From Gordonia sp. OPL2 (GTDB lineage Bacteria > Actinomycetota > Actinomycetes > Mycobacteriales > Mycobacteriaceae), in the NCBI RefSeq assembly GCF_003797825.1, contig NZ_RKME01000005.1, positions 186,001 through 250,000 of the forward strand: a stretch of 64,000 nucleotides of DNA, in the 5' to 3' direction. This document shows, one piece after another, positions 43,724 through 53,340 of the stretch. The notes under the pieces are model-generated. The model was not told the DNA's origin. It did not search any database and worked only from the letters and a program-made list of their open reading frames with translations. Positions within the stretch are counted from its first letter, which is position 1. The number at the start of each line of letters is the position of its first letter. The position numbers were made by a program, and so were the translations under genes.

Positions 43724-44661
43724 TGACGGCCTCCACCGAATCCGTCTCCGGATTGTTCTCGTCTGCCGTGTCCGCGTCTGCCAAACGGCAGGCACTGAGA
43801 GCCGGTCTCGCCTCCGGGACCCTCCAGCGTTGGCCGGGAGCATTCTCACCACTCGTAGCGAAACTGGGTGCAGAGGTCGGTTTCGAGGGTGTCTACGTCT
43901 CTGGTGCGGTGCTCTCGGCCGACTTAGGGTTGCCCGACATCGGGCTGACCACGCTCACCGAGGTCGCATCGCGGGGCGGTTCCATCGCCCGGGCAACGGA
44001 TCTCCCGACCCTCATCGATGCCGATACGGGCTTCGGTGAGCCGATGAGCGCGGCTCGGACGGTGGCCACTCTGGAGGACGCCGGTCTGGCCGGCTGCCAT
44101 CTCGAGGACCAGGTCAACCCGAAGCGGTGCGGTCACCTGGACGGCAAGGAGGTCGTTCCGGTCGGTGACATGGTGAAGCGACTGGGTGCTGCGATCTCGG
44201 CTCGGCGCGACGACGACTTCGTCATCTGTGCCCGGACCGATGCTCGTGCGATCGAGGGTCTCGACGCCGCCATCGATCGTGCCAAGGCCTATGCCGACGC
44301 GGGTGCCGACCTCATCTTCACCGAGGCACTACGCGATCTCGGCGAGTTCGAGCAGTTCCGCCGGGCCGTCGACGTACCGCTGCTGGCGAACATGACCGAG
44401 TTCGGCAAGTCCGAACTCTTCACCGCACAGCAGCTCGGCGACGCCGGATACAACGCGGTGATCTATCCGGTCACCACCCTGCGCATCGCCATGGGTGCCG
44501 TCGAGCGAGGCTTGCGCGAAATGCTCTCGGAGGGAACGCAATCGGGACTTGTCGACGAGATGCAACATCGGAGTCGGCTCTACGAACTGCTCCGCTACGC
44601 CGACTACAACGATTTCGACTCCGACCTGTTCAACTTCACGATCGAGGGAGCCAGGAAATGA
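43723..44661 (+). CDS. prpB: 2-Methylisocitrate lyase
   Basis: The 312-residue ICL-family lyase splits 2-methylisocitrate into pyruvate and succinate. The catalytic loop NPKRCGHLDGKE contains the nucleophilic Cys, and the metal-binding ADTGFG and EDQ segments are present. It is translationally coupled to prpD (TGATG) and to prpC (ATGA). Its products link to the nearby pyruvate carboxylase and succinate dehydrogenase genes. Confidence 0.96.
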   Translation: MTASTESVSGLFSSAVSASAKRQALRAGLASGTLQRWPGAFSPLVAKLGAEVGFEGVYVSGAVLSADLGLPDIGLTTLTEVASRGGSIARATDLPTLIDADTGFGEPMSAARTVATLEDAGLAGCHLEDQVNPKRCGHLDGKEVVPVGDMVKRLGAAISARRDDDFVICARTDARAIEGLDAAIDRAKAYADAGADLIFTEALRDLGEFEQFRRAVDVPLLANMTEFGKSELFTAQQLGDAGYNAVIYPVTTLRIAMGAVERGLREMLSEGTQSGLVDEMQHRSRLYELLRYADYNDFDSDLFNFTIEGARK

Positions 44662-45818
44662 CCGTTCACAAGGGACTCGCGGGTGTCGTCGTCGATACGA
44701 CCACCATCTCCAAAGTCGTACCCGAGACCAACTCGCTGACCTATCGGGGGTACGCGGTCCAGGATCTGGCCGCGCTCTGCTCGTTCGAGCACGTGGCGTA
44801 TCTGCTGTGGCACGGTGAGCTGCCGACCGACGACGAGCTTGCGCTGTTCGGGCAGCGCGAGCGCGACAACCGCCGGATCGATCGGTCGACTCAGTCCGTC
44901 CTGCAACGTATCCCGGAGACGTGTCATCCGATGGACGTCGTCCGCACCGCGATCAGCTATCTCGGTACCGAGGACCCCGACGAGGACCTGGCCACCCCGA
45001 CGGCCAACTACGAGAAGTCGCTGCGGATGTTCGCCGTCCTGCCGACCATCGTTGCCGCCGACATGCGCCGGCGCCGCGGCCAGGATCCCATCGCACCCGA
45101 TCCTGGACTGGGTTACGCGGAGAACTTCCTGCATATGTGTTTCGGCGAGGTGCCCGACCCGGTCATCGTCCGGGCATTCGAGAAGTCGATGGTGCTCTAT
45201 GCCGAGCACAGTTTCAATGCATCGACGTTCGCCGCACGCGTCGTGACGTCGACCCGCTCGGACATCTACAGCGCGGTGACCGCGGCGATCGGCGCTCTGA
45301 AGGGATCGTTGCACGGCGGGGCCAACGAGGCGGTCATGTACGACATGATCGAGATCGATCGGCCCGAACGAGCACGCGACTGGCTCACCGCCAAACTCGA
45401 CGCGAAGGAGAAGGTCATGGGTTTCGGGCACCGGGTCTACAAGGACGGCGACTCGCGCGTGCCCACCATGCGGGAGGCGTTGGTCGAGGTCTCCGAGCTG
45501 ACCGGCGAAAGTCGTTGGTGTGAAATCTATTCCGCGCTCGAGGCCGCCATGGCGGAACGGACCGGGATCAAGCCGAATCTCGATTTCCCCACTGGCCCCG
45601 CCTATCACATGATGGGATTCGACATCGCGTCGTTCACGCCGCTCTTCGTGATGAGCCGGATCACCGGGTGGACCGCCCACATCATGGAGCAGGCCGAGGC
45701 CAACGCGCTGATCCGGCCACTCAGTGAGTACTCGGGCAGACCCGAGCGCTCGGTCGGCGATGTTGCCGGAAACGCACAGGTCAACGGCACACTTGTGAGA
45801 CCTACGACGGCGGGGTGA
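44658..45818 (+). CDS. prpC: 2-Methylcitrate synthase
   Basis: The 386-residue citrate-synthase-fold enzyme condenses propionyl-CoA with oxaloacetate. Catalytic segments include HGGANEAVM (first His), GFGHRVYKDGDSR (second His) and the Asp region NLDFPTGPAYHMMG. The length and the operon with prpD and prpB identify it as methylcitrate synthase rather than GltA. The ATG at 44658 overlaps the prpB stop. The 148-bp gap to pyc shows no strong terminator. Confidence 0.95.
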   Translation: MTVHKGLAGVVVDTTTISKVVPETNSLTYRGYAVQDLAALCSFEHVAYLLWHGELPTDDELALFGQRERDNRRIDRSTQSVLQRIPETCHPMDVVRTAISYLGTEDPDEDLATPTANYEKSLRMFAVLPTIVAADMRRRRGQDPIAPDPGLGYAENFLHMCFGEVPDPVIVRAFEKSMVLYAEHSFNASTFAARVVTSTRSDIYSAVTAAIGALKGSLHGGANEAVMYDMIEIDRPERARDWLTAKLDAKEKVMGFGHRVYKDGDSRVPTMREALVEVSELTGESRWCEIYSALEAAMAERTGIKPNLDFPTGPAYHMMGFDIASFTPLFVMSRITGWTAHIMEQAEANALIRPLSEYSGRPERSVGDVAGNAQVNGTLVRPTTAG

Positions 45819-45966
45819 AAAGCGGACGGATCCCTCGACCGCTGTGTCGCCGCGATGCGGGGACCAGTAATCTGAGTCCACCCCAGCGAGTAATCCATGC
45901 GGCAATGTGTGCGCTCGCCACCACAGACGGTGGGCGTGCTCCGACGCACTGACGAGAGAGAATCAC

Positions 45967-48900
45967 GTGTTCGAGAAAGTCCTGGTGGCCAATCGTGGCG
46001 AGATCGCGATCCGAGCTTTCCGCGCCGCCTATGAGCTCGGCGCTCGTACTGTTGCGATCTTTCCGTATGAGGATCGGAATTCTGTTCATCGGTTGAAGGC
46101 TGATGAGTCGTATCAGATCGGTAATCCCGGTCATCCGGTGCGTGCGTACCTGTCGGTCGACGAGGTGATCGCGGCGGCGGAGCGGTGTGGTGCGGATGCG
46201 ATCTATCCGGGTTACGGGTTCTTGTCGGAGAATCAGGGGTTGGCGCAGGCGTGTGCGGATGCCGGGATCACGTTCGTGGGTCCGTCGGCGGATGTGTTGG
46301 AGCTGACGGGCAACAAGGCGACGGCGGTGGCCGCGGCGAAGGCGGCGGGGTTGCCGGTGCTGGCGTCGTCGGAGCCGTCGTCGGACGTGGATGCTCTGGT
46401 GGAGTTCGCGGAGTCGATGCAGTTCCCGGTGTTCGTGAAGGCGGTCGCCGGTGGCGGTGGTCGCGGTATGCGTCGGGTGGAGAAGATCGCGGACCTGGCC
46501 GATGCGATCGCGGCGGCCTCGCGTGAGGCCGAGGCGGCGTTCGGTGATCCGACGGTGTTCCTGGAGCAGGCGGTGGTCAATCCGCGCCACATCGAGGTGC
46601 AGATCCTGGCCGATACGCACGGCAATGTGATCCATCTGTTCGAGCGGGACTGTTCGGTGCAGCGGCGTCATCAGAAGGTGATCGAGTTGGCGCCGGCGCC
46701 GAATCTGTCGCAGGAGTTGCGTGAACAGATCTGCGCGGATGCGGTCGCGTTCGCCCGCCACATCGGGTACACGTGCGCCGGGACGGTGGAGTTCCTGCTC
46801 GATGAGCAGGGCAGGCACGTGTTCATCGAGATGAATCCGCGGATTCAGGTCGAGCACACGGTGACCGAGGAGATCACCGATGTGGATCTGGTGGGGTCGC
46901 AGTTGCGGATCGCGTCGGGTGAGTCGCTGGCGGATCTTGGTCTGTCTCAGGAGACGTTGGTGATTCGTGGTGCGGCGATGCAGTGCCGGATCACGACCGA
47001 GGATCCGGCGAATGATTTCCGTCCGGATGTCGGTCGGATCACCGCTTATCGCAGTCCGGGTGGTGCCGGGGTGCGTCTGGATGGTGGTGCGGTGCTCGGG
47101 GCCGAGGTCACCGGGCACTTCGATTCGATGTTGGTGAAGTTGACCTGTCGCGGAAGGGATTTCGCGACGGCGGCGCGGCGTGCGCGGCGGGCGGTGGCCG
47201 AGTTCCGTATTCGCGGTGTGGCCACGAACATTCCGTTCCTGCAGGCGGTGCTCGATGACACCGATTTCCGTGAGGGGCGGGTGACGACGTCGTTCATCGA
47301 GGATCGGCCGTGGTTGCTGACCTCGCGATCCTCGGCTGATCGTGGCACGAAGATCTTGTCGTATCTGGCGGATGTGACGGTGAACAAGCCGCACGGGGAG
47401 CGGCCGACGAAGGTGTATCCGCGTGACAAGCTGCCCACGCTGGATCGGGCGCGTCTGTCCTCGCCGCCGGATGGGTCGCGTCAGCGGTTGTTGGCGTTGG
47501 GCCCGGAGGGTTTCGCCGCGGATCTGCGTGATTCGAAGCGGTTGGGGGTCACCGACACCACGTTCCGTGATGCGCATCAGTCGTTGTTGGCTACTCGGGT
47601 GCGCACCAGCGGGTTGATGATGGTCGCGCCGTACGTGGCGGCGATGACCCCGCAGCTGTTGTCGCTGGAGTGTTGGGGCGGGGCGACCTATGACGTGGCG
47701 TTGCGGTTCCTGAAAGAGGATCCGTGGGACCGGCTGGCGCAGTTGCGTGAGGCGGTGCCCAACATCTGTCTGCAGATGCTGCTGCGTGGTGCCAACACCG
47801 TCGGCTACACCCCGTACCCGACGAAGGTGACCACGGCGTTCGTCGCCGAGGCCACCGAGACCGGTATCGACATCTTCCGGATCTTCGACGCGCTGAACAA
47901 CATCGAGGCGATGCGTCCGGCGATCGACGCAGTGCGCGAGACCGGCACCGCGGTGGCCGAGGTGGCGATGTCCTACACCGGCGATCTGTCGAATCCGGCC
48001 GAGGATCTCTACACCCTGGACTACTACCTGCGCCTGGCCGAGCAGATCGTCGACGCCGGTGCACACGTGCTGGCGATCAAGGACATGGCCGGTTTGTTGC
48101 GGGCGCCGGCGGCGACGACGCTGGTGTCGGCGTTGCGTCGCGAGTTCGATCTGCCGGTGCACGTACACACCCACGACACCCCGGGTGGACAGTTGGCGAC
48201 CTATCTGGCGGCGTGGCAGGCCGGGGCGTCGGCGGTCGACGGTGCCAGCGCCGCGTTGGCCGGCACCACCAGTCAGCCGGCGTTGTCGGCGATCGTGGCC
48301 GCGGCCGCTCATTCCGACCGCGACACCGGTCTGGACCTGGCCGCGGTGTGTGATCTGGAGCCCTACTGGGAGGCGTTGCGCAAGGTCTACGCCCCGTTCG
48401 AGTCCGGGCTGCCCGCACCGACCGGGCGGGTCTACACCCATGAGATCCCCGGTGGGCAGCTGTCGAACCTGCGTCAGCAGGCCATCGCGCTCGGTCTGGG
48501 CAATCGGTTCGAGGCGGTCGAGGAGGCCTACGCTTCGGCCGACCGCATGCTGGGTCGGCTGATCAAGGTGACCCCGTCGTCGAAGGTCGTCGGCGACCTC
48601 GCGTTGGCGTTGGTCGGACGCGGGATCACCGCCGACGAGTTCGCCGCCAATCCGCAGGGCTACGACATCCCGGACTCGGTGATCGGGTTCCTGCGTGGCG
48701 AACTCGGCGACCCGGCCGGCGGCTGGCCCGAACCGTTGCGCTCGGTGGCCCTCGAGGGCCGGGCGCAGGCCCCGGCGACCGAAGAACTCTCTGCCGAGGA
48801 TTCCGCGGCGCTCGACACCGGCGGCCAGAAACGTCAGCACACGCTCAACCGGCTGTTGTTCCCCGGACCCACCAAGGAGTTCGACGACCACCAGGAGACC

Positions 48901-49356
48901 TACGGCGACACCTCGCGGCTGTCGGCCAACCAGTTCTTCTACGGTCTGCGCTACGGCGAGGAACACCGCGTCGAACTCGAACCCGGCGTCGAACTGCTGA
49001 TCGGGCTCGAAGCGATCAGCGAACCCGATGAGAAGGGCATGCGCACGGTGATGTGCATCCTCAACGGACAGCTGCGTCCGGTGCAGGTGCGTGACCGTTC
49101 GGTCGATGCCGAGGTGGCCGCCGCCGAGAAGGCCGATCGCGCCAACCCGCATCACATCGGTGCGCCGTTCGCCGGGGTGGTGTCGCTGTCGGTAGACGTC
49201 GGCGACGAGGTCGCCGCCGGAGCCGCCATCGGCACCATCGAGGCGATGAAGATGGAAGCCACCATCACCGCACCTGTGGGCGGCAAGGTCGCCCGTGTCG
49301 CCATCGGCTCGGTCACCCAGGTCGCCCCCGGCGACCTGCTCATCGAAATCGGCTGA
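45967..49356 (+). CDS. pyc: Pyruvate carboxylase
   Basis: The 1129-residue single-chain biotin enzyme makes oxaloacetate from pyruvate and bicarbonate. Biotin carboxylase (about 1-450) has the ATP loop GGGGRGMR and the EMNPRIQVEHTVTEE segment. The carboxyltransferase domain (about 510-810) starts with VTDTTFRDAHQSL and includes the metal site HTHDTPGG. The C-terminal carrier domain has the biotinylation motif EAMKMEA near residue 1095. The GTG at 45967 gives MFEKVLVANRGEIA. Codon choice changes inside the gene: G/T-ending in roughly the first half and C-ending later. It replenishes the oxaloacetate used by prpC. Confidence 0.96.
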   Translation: MFEKVLVANRGEIAIRAFRAAYELGARTVAIFPYEDRNSVHRLKADESYQIGNPGHPVRAYLSVDEVIAAAERCGADAIYPGYGFLSENQGLAQACADAGITFVGPSADVLELTGNKATAVAAAKAAGLPVLASSEPSSDVDALVEFAESMQFPVFVKAVAGGGGRGMRRVEKIADLADAIAAASREAEAAFGDPTVFLEQAVVNPRHIEVQILADTHGNVIHLFERDCSVQRRHQKVIELAPAPNLSQELREQICADAVAFARHIGYTCAGTVEFLLDEQGRHVFIEMNPRIQVEHTVTEEITDVDLVGSQLRIASGESLADLGLSQETLVIRGAAMQCRITTEDPANDFRPDVGRITAYRSPGGAGVRLDGGAVLGAEVTGHFDSMLVKLTCRGRDFATAARRARRAVAEFRIRGVATNIPFLQAVLDDTDFREGRVTTSFIEDRPWLLTSRSSADRGTKILSYLADVTVNKPHGERPTKVYPRDKLPTLDRARLSSPPDGSRQRLLALGPEGFAADLRDSKRLGVTDTTFRDAHQSLLATRVRTSGLMMVAPYVAAMTPQLLSLECWGGATYDVALRFLKEDPWDRLAQLREAVPNICLQMLLRGANTVGYTPYPTKVTTAFVAEATETGIDIFRIFDALNNIEAMRPAIDAVRETGTAVAEVAMSYTGDLSNPAEDLYTLDYYLRLAEQIVDAGAHVLAIKDMAGLLRAPAATTLVSALRREFDLPVHVHTHDTPGGQLATYLAAWQAGASAVDGASAALAGTTSQPALSAIVAAAAHSDRDTGLDLAAVCDLEPYWEALRKVYAPFESGLPAPTGRVYTHEIPGGQLSNLRQQAIALGLGNRFEAVEEAYASADRMLGRLIKVTPSSKVVGDLALALVGRGITADEFAANPQGYDIPDSVIGFLRGELGDPAGGWPEPLRSVALEGRAQAPATEELSAEDSAALDTGGQKRQHTLNRLLFPGPTKEFDDHQETYGDTSRLSANQFFYGLRYGEEHRVELEPGVELLIGLEAISEPDEKGMRTVMCILNGQLRPVQVRDRSVDAEVAAAEKADRANPHHIGAPFAGVVSLSVDVGDEVAAGAAIGTIEAMKMEATITAPVGGKVARVAIGSVTQVAPGDLLIEIG

Positions 49357-49984
49357 CGGACTCGATGACGAGGTCTGCGGTGGGGCGTGTCGTGGCGATC
49401 AGTGCGGCATTGGGTTCGTCGATGGTGTCGACCCACGCTCGTGCGGCCGACGGCGATCTCCCAGCCGCGATGTGCCGCCGCACGAGGCGGTCGCGACGGA
49501 CCGCAGCCGGTGCGTCGACGTAGTAGAGCCTGGTCACCAGTCCGCGAACCGGCGCCCACGAGCCGTCCAGCGCCAGGTAGTTGCCCTCGGTGACGATCAG
49601 CGAGGCCGATGCCGGCAGGATGAGTGAGGCACTGATCGGCTCTCCGGTGGTGTGGTCGAAATCGGGTGCATAGACATCGGCATCCGAGTGGATTGCTCGG
49701 CTGAGCAAGGCCACATACCCGCCCACGTCGAAGGTGTCCGGTGCGCCCTTTCGATCGAGCCGACCCAGGTGTCTCAGAACGGTGTTCGACAGATGGAAAC
49801 CGTCCATCGGGAGACTGCCGACGAAGCCTGACCCTCGGGTTGCGCGGTAGTGGTCGACAATAACGCGTGCCAGCGTCGACTTGCCCGCGCCCGGTGGCCC
49901 GACCACACCGACGACGATGCGCTCGCCGCTGGCGGCGGCGAGCGCATCGTCGATGTCTGTCAGGACGGTTGTCAGGACTCCCAC
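49340..49984 (-). CDS. P-loop nucleoside/nucleotide kinase-family protein
   Basis: The 214-residue P-loop protein has Walker A GPPGAGKST (about 29-37), the lid-like segment PMDGFHLSN (about 58-66), and a VTEGNYLAL strand typical of the uridine/panthothenate-kinase-like group (YggC/FrcK relatives). The phosphoryl acceptor cannot be deduced; sugars and nucleosides are both known in relatives. It is convergent with pyc and the two coding ends overlap by 17 bp. The ATG at 49984 starts the protein; upstream lies the phenol hydroxylase gene on the same strand. Confidence 0.85.
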   Translation of the reverse strand: MGVLTTVLTDIDDALAAASGERIVVGVVGPPGAGKSTLARVIVDHYRATRGSGFVGSLPMDGFHLSNTVLRHLGRLDRKGAPDTFDVGGYVALLSRAIHSDADVYAPDFDHTTGEPISASLILPASASLIVTEGNYLALDGSWAPVRGLVTRLYYVDAPAAVRRDRLVRRHIAAGRSPSAARAWVDTIDEPNAALIATTRPTADLVIESVSRFR

Positions 49985-50005
49985 GCCGTCACGATAGATG
50001 CGTCC

Positions 50006-51628
50006 TCAGCTCGCGGGACCGAAGTAGCTGACGTCGTCATTGCCGATCAGGTCGGGCACGGTCCAGCCGTCGAGGTCGTACTCGGCCAGGCACGCCTCGG
50101 CCAGGCCCTTCATCTGGTCGACGCCGCCACGGTTCTGGGCGGCGAACAGCAATTCGGCCTTGACGTTCTCGTGGTTGCCGGAATAGTTGCGCTCGTAGAG
50201 CTCGTGGCGGCCACCGAACTCGGAGCCGACCGAGTCCCACAGCGCCTTCATCACCTTGACGCGGTCGACGGCGGTGATGCCGTTGGAGCCGCGGACGTAC
50301 TTGTCCAGGTACGGCCGGACGTCGGGACTCTTGAAATCGGCGGCGCTCGACGGGAGATAGATGAGCCCGGAGGCGACATCCTGCTCGATGATCTCCTTGA
50401 TCCGGGGGTAGCCCTGCATCATGAACATCCGGTAGGTGAGGCCGTACTCGAGGCGCGGGATGACGGTGTCGCCGATCCACGGTTCGGGATTACGTGCCAT
50501 CGCGTCGCTCAGGGTCCAGAACAGGTTGCGCCAGCCGATGACCTCGCCGACACGGGTCTGCACCCCGCGGAAGCCGCCCGATCCGGTCGCGTCGAGCGCC
50601 TTCATCAACAGCCCGGCGATGAAATCGAGTTTGACCGCCAGGCGTGTGCATCCCTGAAAGGTGAAGCGCGGCAAGAATCCTGACTGAGGGAAGAACGAGT
50701 TGATGCGTTCGACGTCGCCATACATGAAGACGTTCTCCCACGGGACCAGCACCTTGTCGAAGACGAAGATGGTGTCGTTCTCGTCCATCCGACTCGACAG
50801 CGGGTAGTCGTAGGGGCTGCCCATCACGGCCGCCTGCTGGGTGTAAGAGGTCCGGCAGATCAGCTTGATGCCCGGTGCATCCATCGGCACGGTGCAGATG
50901 AGGGCGAACTCCTTCTTGCGGATGGGCAGTCCGTAGTGGGCGATGAAGTTGTAGTTGGTGATGGCCGAGCCGGTCGCGACGACCTTGGCGCCGGAGACGA
51001 TGAGCCCGGCGTCGGTCTCCTTCTCCACCTTCATGAACACGTCACCGACCTCGTCGGGCGGGAGCTGGCGATCCACCGGCGGATTGATGATCGCGTGGTT
51101 CCAGTACAGGACCTTCTCCTGCGACTCCCGGTACCAGCGTTCGGCATTGGCCTCGAACGGCGCGTAGAGATCCTTGTTGGCGTGCAGGGTTCCCAGGAAG
51201 CTGGCCTTGTAGTCGGGGGAGCGACCCATCCACCCGTAGGTCATCCGCGCCCACTCGGCGATCGCGTCGCGCTCCTTGACGAGGTCGTCGGCGCTCGTCG
51301 GCGCCTTGAAGAACGGCATCGTCACCCCGCCGTTGCCGGTGTCGGTCGGCGCGGTCACCGTATCCTTGTGCGGCCCTTCATGCATCGAGTCGTAAAGGCG
51401 TGCGGTCATCCGCACCGGGTTACGGAAGGCGGGATGGGTGGTCACATCCTTGACCCGTTCCCCGTGCAGCCAGATCTCCCGGCCATCGCGAAGCGATTCG
51501 ATGTATTCGTCACCGGTCATCGGACGTGAGGCGAAGTTGCGGGTCTTGTTGACCGCCGAGTCCGCAGCCGGATTCTGCTGAGGCGCTTGATCGTCGGAGG
51601 CGGTGTCGGGACGTTCGATGGTGGTCAT
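50006..51628 (-). CDS. pheA1: Two-component flavin monooxygenase, phenol/4-hydroxyphenylacetate hydroxylase large subunit
   Basis: The 540-residue HpaB-family oxygenase uses reduced FAD from its partner reductase to ortho-hydroxylate a phenol to a catechol. [19 protein letters not shown] and [12 protein letters not shown] near the N-terminus, the [22 protein letters not shown] segment and the [20 protein letters not shown] segment are characteristic. The N-terminal extension and the AraC-regulator neighbour resemble Rhodococcus PheA1 (phenol hydroxylase) as I recall it; 4-hydroxyphenylacetate or chlorophenols are alternatives. The ATG at 51628 is chosen. The reductase gene lies 50 bp upstream on the same strand. 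Confidence 0.82.
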   Translation of the reverse strand: MTTIERPDTASDDQAPQQNPAADSAVNKTRNFASRPMTGDEYIESLRDGREIWLHGERVKDVTTHPAFRNPVRMTARLYDSMHEGPHKDTVTAPTDTGNGGVTMPFFKAPTSADDLVKERDAIAEWARMTYGWMGRSPDYKASFLGTLHANKDLYAPFEANAERWYRESQEKVLYWNHAIINPPVDRQLPPDEVGDVFMKVEKETDAGLIVSGAKVVATGSAITNYNFIAHYGLPIRKKEFALICTVPMDAPGIKLICRTSYTQQAAVMGSPYDYPLSSRMDENDTIFVFDKVLVPWENVFMYGDVERINSFFPQSGFLPRFTFQGCTRLAVKLDFIAGLLMKALDATGSGGFRGVQTRVGEVIGWRNLFWTLSDAMARNPEPWIGDTVIPRLEYGLTYRMFMMQGYPRIKEIIEQDVASGLIYLPSSAADFKSPDVRPYLDKYVRGSNGITAVDRVKVMKALWDSVGSEFGGRHELYERNYSGNHENVKAELLFAAQNRGGVDQMKGLAEACLAEYDLDGWTVPDLIGNDDVSYFGPAS

Positions 51629-51678
51629 GATTGATATCTCTTTCTGATCGATTGATCGATGGTGTCGATGGATGGGGG

Positions 51679-52248
51679 TCACGCGGGCTGGTCGGCCCGA
51701 CGCAGATGAAACGGGGTGAAGGTGGTCGTCGAGTCGAACCAGCCCGAATGCGGGTCGTCGGCCGACAGTGACCACAGCGCATTGACGCTCGGTTCACCGA
51801 GATCGTGAAAGGTGCTGCGGTAGTACAGCAACGGCGGCTTCCCCGACGACATGGCGTCGACGATCTCGCCGATGAAGATGATGTGGTCGCCGCCGTCGTA
51901 GCTGCGCCACGCCTCACAGCTCAGCGTGGCGGCCGATCCGCACAGGATCGGCGCGGTCGCGCCGTCGGCCCAGACCGGTCCGGGCGTCGTCGGCCGTCCG
52001 GCGAAATGCATTGCGATGTCGAGCTGATCGGCCGCCAGGATGTTCACCGCGAACGGCGCCTGCTCGAGATATCCACACGCCTTGGACTTCCGCGTCAAGG
52101 TGACCTGACAGAGCCTCGGTTCCAGCGACACGGCGGTGAATGCGGTGACCGTCGCTCCGTGCGGCTCGCCGTCGGCGTTTTCGCAGGTGATCACGGTGAC
52201 GCCGCTGGCGAACTGTCCGAAGATGTTCTGCAGTGCCTTGCGTTCCAT
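51679..52248 (-). CDS. pheA2: Flavin reductase of the phenol hydroxylase
   Basis: The 189-residue flavin-reductase-domain (HpaC-type) protein reduces FAD/FMN with NADH for the oxygenase. Visible features are [22 protein letters not shown] (FMN site), [12 protein letters not shown] and the [10 protein letters not shown] strand with its flavin-contact His. AGGAGG directly precedes an ATG at 52254 with no spacing, but is 6 bases from the ATG at 52248, so MERKALQN is the true start. It is first in the pheA2-pheA1 transcript, divergent from the AraC-type gene. Confidence 0.85.
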   Translation of the reverse strand: MERKALQNIFGQFASGVTVITCENADGEPHGATVTAFTAVSLEPRLCQVTLTRKSKACGYLEQAPFAVNILAADQLDIAMHFAGRPTTPGPVWADGATAPILCGSAATLSCEAWRSYDGGDHIIFIGEIVDAMSSGKPPLLYYRSTFHDLGEPSVNALWSLSADDPHSGWFDSTTTFTPFHLRRADQPA

Positions 52249-52383
52249 CGCCATCCTCCTTTCTCGTGGGGCACACTGTGATGTAGAACATAGGGCGACT
52301 GCAGCCCGCAGGACGATCCGCTGAGCGCGATGGCGAGCCGGAATGCGCGACGGACTTCTGACCGGCGGTCGTGAGGAGAAGTG

Positions 52384-53328
52384 ATGAGCCGACTCGAGCA
52401 GCTGACCATGCCGGATGATCCGGACTGGGATGCTGCCTCCCACGCGGTCTCCGACGCCTATTTCCCGCACAGCCTGAGCCCACGCGAGTCGCAGAGCAGT
52501 GCGGTCGACGCGGATGTGGCAGTGACCGTCGTCGGCCCACTGCGGATCGCGCGGATCGGATGGGGCGCGGAGGTGTCGATCCACTCCGATCACCCCGGCG
52601 CCTACGGCATCAACGTCCCGCTGGGCGGGGTGCTCGAGACGCACGTGGGTGGACATTCCGTGGTCTCGACCAACGGGCTGGCCACCATCAATCCGCCCGA
52701 CACGCCGGCGGACATCACGCGGTGGTCGAGCACCTGCACGATCGTGGGCATCAAGATCGATCGGGATTTCCTGCGGCGCGAGGTCGACCGGGTCGCGAGC
52801 GGGTCCGACATGCAGATCCCGGATCAGGTGGATCTGCGGTCGCCGGAGGGGGCGAGCTGGTTCCGGTTGGTGCAGTCGATCGCGTCTCAGCCCGCCGACG
52901 ACCCGCTGCTGGGCAATCCGCTCGTCGCCGAGCAGTTGGCGGGGTCGCTGACCGATGCGTTTCTCCTGGCGGCGCTACCGACCGACCCTGGAGACGTGCA
53001 CCTGCCGCGCCCGCGCATCGTCACACGGGTCCTGGATGCGCTGCGCGCCGACCCGGCCCGATCATGGACGGCGGCAGACATGGCAGAGGTGGCCGGGGTA
53101 AGCGTCCGGCGCCTGCAGGAGGGGTTTCGCGAGTACGTGGGCCGCACGCCGCGTGAGTGCCTGACCGACATCCGACTCGCGGCCGTGCACGACGACCTCC
53201 GGCTCGGGCAGGTTCAGTCGGTGACCGATGCGGCACTGAAGTGGGGTTTCACCCATTCGGGCCGGTTCGCCGCGGCGTTCCGGCACAAGTACGGGGTGTC
53301 GCCGTCACAGGTCCGACGCGACCTGTGA
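52384..53328 (+). CDS. pheR: AraC-family activator next to the phenol hydroxylase
   Basis: The 314-residue regulator has an N-terminal AraC-binding-like cupin domain (about 15-180) and a C-terminal double helix-turn-helix (about 210-312) with WTAADMAEVAGVSVRRLQEGFREYVG and AALKWGFTHSGRFAAAFRHKYGVSPS. It is transcribed away from pheA2-pheA1, so it is most likely their inducer-responsive activator. GTG (52381) and ATG (52384) adjoin; GAGGAG spacing favours the ATG. The 135-bp intergenic region holds no repeat that I can call as its operator. Confidence 0.82.
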   Translation: MSRLEQLTMPDDPDWDAASHAVSDAYFPHSLSPRESQSSAVDADVAVTVVGPLRIARIGWGAEVSIHSDHPGAYGINVPLGGVLETHVGGHSVVSTNGLATINPPDTPADITRWSSTCTIVGIKIDRDFLRREVDRVASGSDMQIPDQVDLRSPEGASWFRLVQSIASQPADDPLLGNPLVAEQLAGSLTDAFLLAALPTDPGDVHLPRPRIVTRVLDALRADPARSWTAADMAEVAGVSVRRLQEGFREYVGRTPRECLTDIRLAAVHDDLRLGQVQSVTDAALKWGFTHSGRFAAAFRHKYGVSPSQVRRDL

Positions 53329-53340
53329 CGGCGACGTCTC

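Noticed and set aside
45802..49155. An open frame of more than 1100 codons antisense to pyruvate carboxylase
   Set aside because: It is a by-product of the G/T-ending codons of pyc; it is Arg/His/Gln-rich without any family pattern, and pyc is complete on the other strand.
50006..52248. The HpaB/HpaC-type pair as the missing urate hydroxylase
   Set aside because: Sequence pattern is that of phenol hydroxylases, and urate hydroxylases belong to a different flavoprotein family.
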